Source of the DNA: Penelope pileata
Lineage: Eukaryota; Chordata; Aves; Galliformes; Cracidae
NCBI GenBank assembly: GCA_013396635.1
Contig: WBMW01000009.1
Coordinates: 158,630 to 222,629, forward strand
Length of the DNA stretch: 64,000 nucleotides
Reading direction: 5' to 3'
Made by a program: the position numbers and the translations under genes
In this document: piece by piece, positions 1 through 12,100 of the stretch
Layout: each line of letters opens with the position of its first letter
How positions within the stretch are numbered: position 1 is the stretch's first letter
Notes under the pieces: generated by a model
Database searches by the model: none
Told to the model about the DNA's origin: nothing
What the model saw: only the letters and a program-made list of their open reading frames with translations

Positions 1-144
1 GGTGTATTTGCTCTCAGCCCTGAAGAAGTACACGTGGGATTTGAACTGCAGCTTGAAGACATAATCCTTCTGAATGCCGTCTGCCTCCACCGGGGCGCTG
101 ACCGTGTAGCCCAGCAGCGGGAGGCTGGCCAGGGGGTAATCGTC
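1..144 (-). CDS. FARP2: FARP2 coding exon 25, partial (residues 972-1019, PH2)
   Basis: The acceptor is GGGGCTGTTGCAG before 144. The exon encodes DDYPLASLPLLGYTVSAPVE, ADGIQKDYVFKLQFKSHVYF and FRAESKYT, the later PH2 strands. It remains open and in frame at position 1, so it continues outside the window. The C-terminal PH2 helix (FERWMEVIQ in human) should follow directly. Confidence 0.96.
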
Positions 145-3100
145 CTGCAACAGCCCCACAGCACAGCTCAGTGCCAGGCAGCCCTCAGGCAGCAGCCAGA
201 CCCATGGGGAGTGCTCTGCCCTGCTGCACTGTCAGGGGTTCAGGGAGGGATGGAGGAGGAGCGGCCTTTCTCTCCCGTGAAGCCCATGGTGGATGGTAAT
301 GGCGTTTCCCCAACCCCTTGCACTGAGCTCACAAAGTTCCTTGCTGCTATTCCCCTTCCCCCTCCTCGCTGTGTCTCTGAAATTCCTAGCACGATCCAAC
401 AGGAATATCAAAACATCCTTCCCAAAAGACGTGTGCCCTCAGGGAACCTGAATAAAATAAGCAGGTTTGGGGGTGAACGAGATGAAGGCCCACGCTGCAC
501 TGCAGCACAGCTCGTTCCAAACCCAGATGCTGAACACACCCTGGGCAGGGAAAGTCCTGATGCCTGTGCAACTGGTACCTGTGCTGCAGCCCAAGGTGAG
601 AGTGGTAAGAAACGGGCAAAAGGCTGCTGACTGCCTGACCTCCACCACTGAGGGCATTATGAGACATCTTTCCCCTTGAATGCAGAAGGCAAGGACCATT
701 AACGTACGAGAAATCCTGATGGAACTCTGCAAGAAGGGCCTGTGGCCCCACAGAGAGCGGCTTCATTAATTGCTGCTGTAGGGAAACAGTTGATTGGGGC
801 CTGGATGGATGAGTGAGCACATGGTGGAGGGTGTGGCTGGCCCAGGGAACACAGGTGGATCACCTGCACCTGTAACTGGAAGGGGTGGACCTGGGGTGGG
901 GTTGCCCCAGGCTTAGATAAGGGCCAGCCAGGCAGAGGGGAAGCAGCCTGAGAGAGAGAGATCAGACAGAAATGGATCAGGGGAGCACAAGATCAGGAGC
1001 TTGGAAAGAAGCAGGAGAACCAGCACTAGATGTGGAGCATGGCCCCTAGCTGCAAACGAGACAAATGGCAGAGTTAGATGGAGAACTGGTGCAGCTGTAA
1101 GAGTTTTGGGACTCTTTTCTGCTACGCTTGGCATAGTCAGCAGGATGAGATACTGGGTGCAGGGAAACCAAGAGTGCAGGTAGAAGGATGTGATCACAGA
1201 GATAAAATGGTTACGGTGTGTGCCCTTGCTAGCCATTAGGACTCTTGTTGCCCAGGAGTATGGCATGGGCAATAAAGATAATCTAGATGATGAAATCACT
1301 AAATGTGATCCTAGATGGGAGGTCCATGACGTGAAGCTTCCAGGAGAAGGGAAGTACGTGAAGTATCCAGCTGCAGACCTGCTGTCCTGATAAGAAGAGA
1401 CACCTTTATGAGGCTTTTGGTCCCAACCAGTGCTGTTCTGGGGCGTGTCAGGAAGACTTGGGAACTCGGTGTCAGGCACAGACAAATGGAAGCTGATGAT
1501 GAAGCAGGGAAAAGAAGTTGGAGAAGGAAAGAAAATAGAGGAAAAAGAAAAGATTGAAGATAATGAAGAAAAATTGGAAAATGGAGAAAAAGAGAATGGA
1601 AAAGGAAGAGAAGAAGAAAGAAAACTTGAAGTTGTTTTTGGTTGTTGTTAATATATGAAACGTGTTGGATTATGTATGCCTTATGAAATTCAGAAAGATC
1701 AAGGTAATTCCATGTATCCCTGCCCAGAAGGGTGCTGTTATAATCTCTGTTAGAAAATGTTAAGAAAAATTTCCAGTATGGCCTAATGGGGGCCTAGTGA
1801 GGTAAATGAAATGGGAAGAAATGGTGTGGTAAGAAATTGTATGAAAAGAAATGGTAAGAAACTGTGCCTGGAGGGGTGGAAACAGGTGGGATGAGCCATA
1901 GATCAGTGATTGTTGCATGAAGTGATCTGAAGGTAGTAACAGTGTATGGCATCTTCAGCACAAAGGGGTGGGAAAAGCTAAGAAACAGACACACTGCTTG
2001 AGACACCTGCAGCTCCAGGTTTTGGGGGAGGAAAATGAAAAAAGCGGGTGGCAGCTTGTACAGGGTGTCTATGGATGGAATTAGCAAATCAGCTGCAAGC
2101 TTTGTAATGGATGAGCAAGGGAAGGGGACGGTGGTGGTCACGACTGTCTCAGTGAGGAACCAGCCCTGAGATGGAGCTGAAGCTGTTGGGAGCCCTGCTC
2201 CTTGTTGGATGCTCCCAGCCATGTCTGTTATTTTGGAGGCACACTGCTGTGGAGACCGGCAAGTTGCAGGGTGTGAAGAAGGGATTGGAAGAAGAAGAGT
2301 GTGAAAAAGATGGCGTTTGAAGATGAGCTTAGGCCCTGTGACTGGAGAGAGTGTTTACGTAACTGGTAACTGTAATGTGTGTGTATTTGGACAAACCTGT
2401 AAATGTGCTGTAAGCTCTGTAACCAATATTGTAATGAGCAATGGTAGAACGTTAACGTGCTCAATCATCTGTCCAGGCTGTGAAGGGGTGCAGTGTAGGG
2501 AAACTGTTGATCTGGGCCTGGACAGGTGACTGAGCACATGGTGGAGGGGTGTGGTTGGCCTGGGGAACACAGGTGGATCACCTGCACCTGTAACTGGAAG
2601 GGGTGGACCTGGGGTGGGGCTGCCCCAGGCTTAGATAAGGGCCAGCCAGGCAGAGGGGAAGCAGCCTGAGAGAGAGAGAGATCAGAAAGCTGAGAGATCA
2701 GACAGATAAATGGATCAGGAAGAGCACAAGATCAGGAACTTGGAAAGAAGGAGGAGAACCAGCACTAGAAGATGTGGAGCACAGCCCCTAGCTGCAAACG
2801 AGACACATGGCGCAGTCGGATGGAGAACTGGCATGGTCATTAAAAATTTTGGGACTCTTTCTGCTACAGCTACCAACCTTCTACCTGCTGCTGTCCTTCA
2901 AATCACAAGGAGAGGCACCTGGAGCTGGAAGCAAAGGATCTCCAGGCTCCCCCCCTCCATCCCAAACATCAGCTACCAGCCCCCTGCTCACCTGGTGCGT
3001 TTTGTAGAAGAAGAGGCAGAAGTTGGTGAAGACGACCCACAGCTTCTGCCAGCCATTGCTGTTTTTGAACTTCCTCAGCAGGTACCCGGAGAGCTGGTTC

Positions 3101-6100
3101 TGGCACAGAATGAAACAGAAGGCTGCCATGAAACCACAGATGCTGTCCTCAAGAACAAGAAGTCAGCTGCTGCAGTTAGGCTGAAGCCCCCCAGTAGAAC
3201 TGCTCCTCCCTACAGCAGCCCTTGGTCCCGTGTTTTGAGAGGCCTCCTGCATATTTCATGTGGTGACTGAATGCACCTCCAGCCCGCTGGCTGCAAACAG
3301 GTGTGTTCTGTTCACATGCCAGCAATGAGCAAACCAGTGATTGCTCTCCACTAATGTGAAGTTCTGAGGTTTAAGTGCTCACTGACTCCACAGCAGTGCC
3401 ACCCCAACTCATCCCTATGGCCACCACTGTCCTCTGCAGTCTATGGCCAGGAAACAGCCACAGGAGCACCCATCCCTTTATTCCCCTTTTGTCACCCCTT
3501 TTTTATTTTTAACATGCTATAAACCCAAGTAGAAGACGCAGCGTGAGAAGGAAAATAAAGCAGCAGAGGAAACAAAGGTTGGAGATGGAAGCCAGAGCTG
3601 CGGGCAGGGAGGCAGCAGCTGCATGAAGCCAAGCCCCACACAGGGAACAGGCTGCAAGGAGGCTGTGCAGGTTGGTCACTGTGCCCTGGGTCATCCCCAA
3701 CAGCTGTGCAGTGGGGTAGGGAAACCTACAGCATGGAATGAAAGCACATGGATTTCAATTGGAGAAAAAAACAGTGCACACACAGCAGAATTACACAAAG
3801 AACCCTTCTGGGAAGCAGAAACAGGAGGAAATTCTGCATCGAGGAGGCAGCATCACAACTGCTGCTGGATGGACCAGGCACCCTCGCGCTAGCACAACAC
3901 GTGGGTTCTCCGAGCAACCATGGAGCAAGAAGTCAGCTTCACTGGGCATCCCACGGCTCCTCCCACCAGCACAGAACTTGAGAGGGTTTTTACCTGGATC
4001 ATGCACAGGTAATCAGACAGGGATAGGCTCTGGTTCCGGTACCAACAAACATGGGTGATTGTGTTGGGCCGTTGGGCCTGGCCCAGCAAATAGCGAGGAG
4101 GAAGCTCTGGAGAAACAGCAAGAGAGCAGAAAACTGAGCAGAGAAAAGGGGGAGAGAGAGAAAAACAGAATGTTAGGATAAGAAAAGTGATGCCAGAAAA
4201 GCGTCTGTTAAAGGAAAATGGATTGTGGGGAAAAAAATGGTGTTAGAACATGAAATGGAACGAAGCAAGAAGGCACTGCAAGAACTCACACGTTAAATCC
4301 CAGAGCCTGTGGCAGGCAGGTTTCATTGTATGGACACAGAAGAGCTGTAAGGTGCCCTTCCCAAGTGTGCCATCATGGAAAGGAAGGCTTCTTCCCTCCA
4401 ACAGAAACCACTTTGCTGGCTGAAGTGTCCAACTTCCAGACCCTGAGCCAAGGTAACAGCTGTAGGACATCCTCACTGACTGGTGCACGCTGTACATCGT
4501 CAAAACCCAGAAGCTTCAGTGCCTGACTTTCGCTCCTTCCATTAAACAGTGCCCTAACAGCAGGGCCAGGAAGGTACAAAGACACGGATGCAGCACCCTG
4601 ACCCACTGCTGTTTGACTGTGAGTGACCTGCTGATTCTCTCTGTGGCACTCAGGGTACTTCCCACTTCTGGAAACCTTCCAAGTGTGCCAGCTTCCAGGA
4701 ATTCCTACCCAACCAACCTTGCTAACTGCCACCTAAATCACACTGAGCAGACATTTGTCTGGGATCAGCACCAAAACGTGCCACCGAGTCACACCAAGGG
4801 TAAGAGCCACAGGAACAGCAGCTCCATGAACTCACAATGAGCCTCCGTTCAGCCTAACCCAACACTGGCATAACATGGCACTTCCTCCCCACCATGGCAG
4901 GAGGGAAGGGCAGAAATGGCACCTCCTGCTGAGCTGAAAGCACTGCTACCTCCTGCTGAGCTTAAAGCTCTTAGCTGCAGGATCCTAAGTGTAGGACAGT
5001 ACCTAATCAGGCCTCAGTTTATCAAGGTCAAATCCTACAGAAAAATATAACTAAGAGGGAACTTATCAACTCCTGCAAGGTTCATGAAATCCAAATGAGC
5101 AACTCAGCCCTAGGATATCCCGGTTTCCTTGAAAATTTCCCTCCATCAGCACATCTGCTGAAAGAAAGCCCTGCTGCAGGGATAGCAGAGCGCGTGTTTG
5201 CAGACACACGGACGTGCACGGAGATGAGCAAACATGCAGCGGCCTTTTAAGCTCCCCCAGGGAGGGCAGAAATGCAGAATGGAGCATGTAGTGGAGGATG
5301 AGCAGAGGCTGAGGCAGCCGAGATGGCAGAGCCGGGCGCTGCGCCCCGCGGTACCTCGACAGCCACACTGTGATCCGCCATGGAGACGCTGGTGTTGCGG
5401 TACCAGCACACGTGCATGGTTGTGTTGGCACGGTGGTGGCTCTGCCTGTCCAAGGAGCTACGGGAGGAGTGTATGTCATCTTCAGACTCCTGTTCTAGAG
5501 AGACCTCATCAGAGGATCCTGGGGGAGGAGAATTCAGCAGTGGTTTAAGAAAACTGTGCAATACAGAGTGAGAGAAGCAGGCGTTCCCGTGCAAAATAAC
5601 TGTGTCTTTTTTTGTTGCAACGGTCCAGTTTTAAAATGCATCAGCTTGAATGCTACAGCTCCTAAGAGCCACTCTGAGTTGGACATTTTGGCTGTCACCG
5701 CTCAGCTCTGCTTGGGGCAGCTGACTCGATGCTGGGGGGAAAAAGCCAAGCAACAAACAAAAACCCCACGCTATCTTCAGTTGATCCCTAGTGAGGACAG
5801 AAAGCGCTCCAGGAAGGGATGCTACAAATTTCAGCACATCCACAACAGTGCCAGAGACAGGCATGAGAATGCTGGGCTATAAAAGAATTTGCTGATCTCC
5901 AAGATACACCAGATTTATAGACAAGAAAACATGCTGCTTGGTTAACTGGAGAAAATATCTATATAAGAGACAAATAAGAACCTGATAAAATGAAGGATTC
6001 TGCAGCTGGAGCATTTCTGCTGCATTTAAAGCTACCAGGAACATTGGTCTAGGAAGACAAGCATATTAACTTCAACTAAAACATGACAAGAAAATAAGAG

Positions 6101-9100
6101 CTCTCCGTTACCATATGAATTATAAAATACTCCATTTACATCATCAAATTTACAAGGGGAACAATGAAAAGGACTCAACACCTGAAAATTTTCAGGGATG
6201 CAGCAACCACCACTTACTGTTGGAGCGATTGCATATGGAGTTGTCCAGCAGCACGTCAGATTTCTCAGTAGATTTCTTGGCCATTTCAATTGCCATGTTT
6301 AGGTCTTCCATCCACTTCCCCATCTCCAAGCGGGTACTGCAAGACAACCAGTGCACATGGTCACCACCCAGCCCAGAGCCTTCAAACAAGTTTAAAATTA
6401 CCATTTCTTTGGGCAAAAGCAGAACAGTATTGAAGAGTATCAACGGAATACAAACATGTATGGTGCTTGGATAAAGAAACAAAGTGCTGAACTAAAAAGT
6501 CAAACGTTTTGCACACTTTGGCCATACCATCTATTCCAGACAAAGTAGCCTAAGCTACGGCAGAGCATTTTGGTGCCAAGGCAGTTGGGCATATTCACTT
6601 CCTGATGCTGTGAGCATCCCGCATGCTGCAAACTGAGTCCTGCCATTCCTGAGCATTTCCACACCTGGGAACTGGCATTTGCTGGTGCAGGAACTGCTCC
6701 CCATACAGTCCCAGCAGTGCTGCTCTCATCCTTCTCCTGAGGCTCTTCTCGAGCTGTTGCAGCTGCACCTGCCTGATGGGATAATTCCTCACTCCAAACT
6801 CGCTGCACAATGAGAAGTTAGGCTGAGAAGAGATCAGCTTTCTCTCCAAGAGAGCCTTTAATTTTTCATCTCTCAGCCTCCTCCATGAGATTTATGCAGG
6901 AATTCTCTCCTTGCACCAGTTTGCGTGTTCTGAGTTTTCATTTGTTTTGGTCCTCTAAAATATTTGTATGAGTATACTTCAGTTGGCCTCCTGCATTGCA
7001 GCAGCTGTTTAAAAGACACCACTGGCAACTCAGCTGACTAGGAAACAACACAAAGGCAATGCTGCTGCTGTCTGGTGATACACCACTCTTTTAGAGTAAC
7101 CACTCCTTCCTGAAACACAACACTAATGATGGAATTGTGAAGCGTCGTCATTTGAAGTCACGCTTTCCAGAGGACACATGAAACACCCCCAGCTCTGCAC
7201 CAAACAAACAAGAACTCTTTGGAGAAGGTCTCTCTCAAATCTATATGCAATTGAGGAAAACAAATGTTACCTTGCTGCCACAACTATGGTTTTCTGTGCT
7301 GAATAGATTGTGAAGCAGTGTGGGACGGCCCATTCATTCTCACTCTCCTCCACCTGCAGGAAGGAAAAAAAAAAAAGGTTTTTCTCATCACTGCTTTGTG
7401 ATTGATAAACACTAACAGCTCTGCTCTTTGGCTGGCTAGGAATTTGAGCAACAATATCATTACAACACGGTAGCACTAAGTGCAAAACAGCTATTTTTTT
7501 TTTTAAATGAATACCATCTACTTGACTATTTTCTCTCTCTATTTAAATCTGTACGGTGTGTTTCTACTGACATATCTCTAGCTGCACAGCACAACATCTA
7601 GCAGGGTGAGAAAAGGAGGATTCTGAACAGGAGTGAGCCTATTACTTACCGGTGGGTCAAGCACTATCAGCTGCAAATCAAACACAAAAACAACAGTGCC
7701 ATTAGCATACGGGGGTGGGGACAAGGGAGGGCTGATTTCATGCCTAGGCATTTACATTGCAAAAAAAAAAAAAAAAAGCCTGGACAAATCCATATTCCCA
7801 GATCAGCATCTCACTGCACCATGAAAATGAATGGTCAAACGTGCTCCAGCTGTTAGGCTGATGAGATGGAAGGAATAAGCGTGCTGCCTGCAGACAGCTC
7901 TTTGCTTAGCACACAGGCTGAGGCACATGAAGGCCGTGCCCAGCAGCAGTGCTGCTCCCCCTGGCCTGGGGAAGCTTGCTGGGACAGTCCTCACAGCCCT
8001 GACGGGATGTCCCACAGCGCTTAAGGGAATGGCTTGGCAATTTCAAACCACTTACCAACATGCCGTGCAGAGGAAGATGTCCATGAATTTTGAACTGATT
8101 TGTCCCTGTGACCCCTTTGCTTGTGTAAAGTAACATATCTGAGAACTGAGAGACAGAGGAAGAACACAATCAGTGTTCTGAGGACACCAGGCAGTACCAA
8201 GTATTTTTGACGTTTTTAAAATCTGTTGTTTAAACACTACAGACACATGGAAAAACACACTTTCTTCATCACTTTGGTCTGCTATCCTTAAAATAACCCC
8301 ATTGCTTACAAGAGAGAGAATTCATTTTGCAAATTCTGTTGAAACTCTGCCGTTAAGGAAAGAGGCTGAACAGATAGCACAATCACAGTCACCTATCTTA
8401 AAAAAAACAAACCAACAACCTCAGAATGAGCTTTTAGTTACGACTGCTGGTTTTCATCATAAGCACATGAAAACACTTTCACGACAGCTTCATTTTGAAG
8501 ACCTTGAACAGGCTGTAGAAAAGCAGAAGCAGCACCCACCAGAAAGAACATCCGCTGCTGTAAACCCTTTTTAGTGAGCTTGTACAAGCAGCCTTCCCGG
8601 ATAAATTCCTGCAGAGGAAAAGAAAAAGTGAGGCAATGCTTCATCCTTCCCAACCACACAATTTTCATGGTTCTTTGTTTTCATCCCAGAGCATACAGAT
8701 GTTGATTGGTGCCCAGCAATGATTTGTGAAATGCCAAACAACACCTTTCCTTCTTTTTCTAACATGAATCAGATCCTTGCTGCAGCCAGCACTTGAATCA
8801 ATGAAGCAAGAGAAGGAGAAGGAGCAGAGTTCCTGTTGGATTTCAGCAGTTCACCTATTGCACTTACATCCCACTGCAGGGACTGCCAGCACATCCCAAA
8901 AGCATAAGCGCTGCTCCTGTACTTATGCTCAGTGTATCTAGCAAAAACAAACAAACAAGAAACCAAGCAGGAACTAAACAAACTCCTAAAAAACAGCCAC
9001 CAACAGCAGTTTTGTCCAGTGACACACCTCTCACCATCGCTACGTCTCCAGGTGGTCTCTCCATAAAGAGATTACATCACACATACATGAGCAGGGCTGG

Positions 9101-12100
9101 AAGTGGACTTTATGGAGTACATACTGCTCCCATACTCAAACACAGAGCACTGCAGCCCAGTGTAACCAGTTTCTGCCCCACAGGGAACATGAAACCATGG
9201 CCAGAGTTGAAGCAGAAGCATTTTTGATCTGCTTCCCTAGCGTATCACCAGGAGCTAGACGTGACCTGCTAGGAAGACAATTACCAAACAAAGCCTTCGC
9301 AGCCATTCCATGAATGCAGTAGGAGTGGTGGTGGGAAGGACGTTGTTAAAACACATTGCCTGGGCAATAAAAACAATAAGGGCTCTAAAAACTCAGCAGA
9401 GGTGCTTACCCGACCGGGTGCTGTGAGATTATCTATACCAATCAAGTCGTGCTGCAGCTCCGTCAGCTTCTGGAAATTCTCCAAGCGGATCAGACTGTGC
9501 TGGAGCTGGGAGGTCATCTCTGTGACTTCCTTCAGGGCATCTGTAGGGAAAATGGTACCAGTGGATCAGACCAGGGGAGACAAACCCAACCTGTCCCTGG
9601 AAAATTGAATCTGAAATTAATAGCCAGATGCATCTTAAAAAACATTTTGCAGTTACTCAGGGGCAACAAAAGGACTCATTTTTGAGCCTTCACTGAAACA
9701 TCAAGATCCATCTAGATTAAACTAAGACAGCTGCTTTCTTGAACTCCAGAATATGTATTCGTTCTCTGCAAACAGAACAGTTCCCATGAAAGTTACCTTT
9801 TGTATTTTCCATACTAACAGTTAAGGTCATTTTCTATCCAGTGCAGAGAACTTCAGAGCCCTGTACCAGAGCATGATAAGAGACTGGCAAAACTTGGTAA
9901 TAAATCTTTAAAGAAAAACAAAATGAATATTCCAACACAGCCCAAACATCTCTTGAACTAAGCTGCCTCCTCACAGTTTTCTGCTTTTCTACTTTTTTTC
10001 TTGTATAGAGAATACACTTAAGAGTTTTGTTTTCAACAATCTGAATCAAAAATTCTGTGCATTTCTCCCAGTTACACAAAAGAATAAGAGAGATCCTGAA
10101 TGGCGAAAAGGAGAGTTTACACTGACTGTGTAGATGCAATGCTGGCTGTCTCCCACAGGGAACCTGCACAACATTTCACGTGCAGGGCCATGGGGCTGTC
10201 CCAGCACACCCACAGCTGAGTGCTCACTCACTGCGGCAATCCGCGAAGTCCCGGTGCTCCGCTGTGTAGTGCTTGCAAAGCCTCCCCAGGATCAGCTTGT
10301 AGTGCATCAGCCTCTGGATGGGCTTGAGCAGGAAAGTGTTGAGTGGCAGATAGCAAACTTTCTGCAGCTCAAACTCCTTATAAACCGTTTCCAGTTTCTT
10401 GAGGCGTTTAGTTGCTTTCTCCAGTTCTGTCAGGACCTCATCGTGCTTCTGCAAGTAACTTGTAAACTCCTGTTGAATCATACAAAAAAAGGAAAACAGC
10501 CTTCTGTAGATTTCACACTGAACAGGAACATACATCCGCTCCCTGTTCTACTTTTGTCTCGGACCACAGCTGCCCCATGAAGGTCTCAGTTCCCAATGAA
10601 GGTGCCCTCGCTTCAGAACGAACTGCTCCACAGTCAAAAATATTTGGACTTTGAAACTCATCAGCCTTATGAAACCGTGTCTCTGTCGGGGAGAGTTAGA
10701 GTTATGGGCATACAGGAAGGCAGTGAACCTAACAAATATTTTTGTCTTCTGCTGAATGACTGACAAACATTCAGCCTTTCCTCCAGGCAAACACAGGTGG
10801 GGAATACACAACGCTGTCGCAAATATCCCCCTATGTTTTATTTTGAATTTGCTTTGCAACAATACTAGTTTGTAAGCCACTTCAAGATAAAATCCTAAAC
10901 CTTGAATCATCACCCTTGACATGAGGAAAAAAGGAACCAGCAACCCTGAGACTGCATGATTTAAACCCTTTAGCCACCTTCAGAGTGCGCATATTCCTGA
11001 GCATGACATCTCCAATGCGCTGATAATCTCCTTTCACGTGAGCATTGGTTTTTCCTTCCCTGAAACACACATAAAAAGATGAATTAAGAAAGTGCAGGAC
11101 ATGAGATAAAAAGGAATTCCTATTTCCTCCCTCCAACCCCTCCTTTACTTCAAGACATCTTTAATAAAGATGTTTAATCTTTAGGAAAGGCCTCCTAGGT
11201 ACCCACACATTTAAGGGCTGCTTTTGTAAAACTAAGGGAAGCAGTACTAACGTTAATCCCTGCTCTCCACACTTCAGCTGCAAATTCCTTTTCACTGTTT
11301 GGGCTAAAAACTTGGTGCAATATATGTGGAAGCTGCATAAAATCACAAAAACAAAAACCACGCTTGGGAAGCTGAGAAAGAAACAGGAAAGAATTTGCCT
11401 GTAAGTCTGTTACCGAGTTTAACCTTTCAGACTTCTGAATAAGCATCATATCACAATCCCATCCCAATGTATGAATTTATTTTTGCTCATACTTCATTTA
11501 CTATATTATTTCATTTCTCTTCCTTCAGATTCAGGTTGCTTTAATCTTATACAATGACCTGGATTGTTCTCTCTAGAGCAGGAAGCTTTCCAGGTGAGGC
11601 ACAACACTCAGGCACACACAGCAGACAACTCAACACAGCAATGGCAAAACGGAAGGGAACAAAAATAACCCAATGTTTCAACATCACCAAGGGGAGGGAA
11701 AGTCACCTCCTCTTGAATGGCAATGAGGTTCTTAATATATTACATCTCAGGCCAGGAGAAAGCAATATAAAGGTTAAAAAACTAAAAATATGCTCTTTAA
11801 AATAAATAGTGCTGCAAGACTAAGTTTAATTACAAAAAAGCATTTCCCAGATTTTTACCTGGAGATTCATTAACTGGAAGGTATCGAAAAAACACACACA
11901 TTATCTTTTTGACCTTGTGTTTTTCCTCTTTTCTAAGGCCAGAGAAACAACACCAAGTTATATTATTAGGGAAACCTTGGTCTGGGCACACAATTCATAG
12001 GAACCCAGGACAGTATGTATAGGACAGTGCTTGGAAAACGTATGTAGTCATTTTTTAAAACTGTAATTTATTAAAACCTTTTTTCTTGGTTCTGTTTATG

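Larger units (their letters stand above)
777..2868 (+). mobile_element. Short LTR retrotransposon or endogenous-retrovirus-type element in a FARP2 intron
   Basis: Two direct repeats, 777-1126 and 2494-2868, flank a 1.37 kb interior. Both start TGTAGGGAAAC and end CTGCTAC(A/G). The flanking 5-mers are GCTGC (772-776) and GCTAC (2869-2873), compatible with a target-site duplication carrying one mutation. A purine-rich AAGGGGTG sits just before the right repeat, as a polypurine tract would. No gag, pol or env homology is recognisable, so it looks non-autonomous. Orientation (+, opposite to FARP2) rests on the polypurine-like site and the promoter-like AGATAAGG in the repeats. Confidence 0.7.

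Noticed and set aside
1127..1150. TGGCATAGTCAGCAGGAT as a tRNA primer-binding site
   Set aside because: It starts with TGG right after the left LTR, but I cannot match it convincingly to the 3' end of a specific tRNA.
913..1485. 190-codon minus-strand frame across the left LTR
   Set aside because: It is antisense to the element and crosses the LTR-interior boundary. No homology recognised, and it probably results from the low stop density of the purine-rich strand's complement.
2710..3270. 186-codon plus-strand frame
   Set aside because: It runs through the right LTR and then antisense to FARP2 exon 24. Its apparent length comes from the antisense of a real exon.
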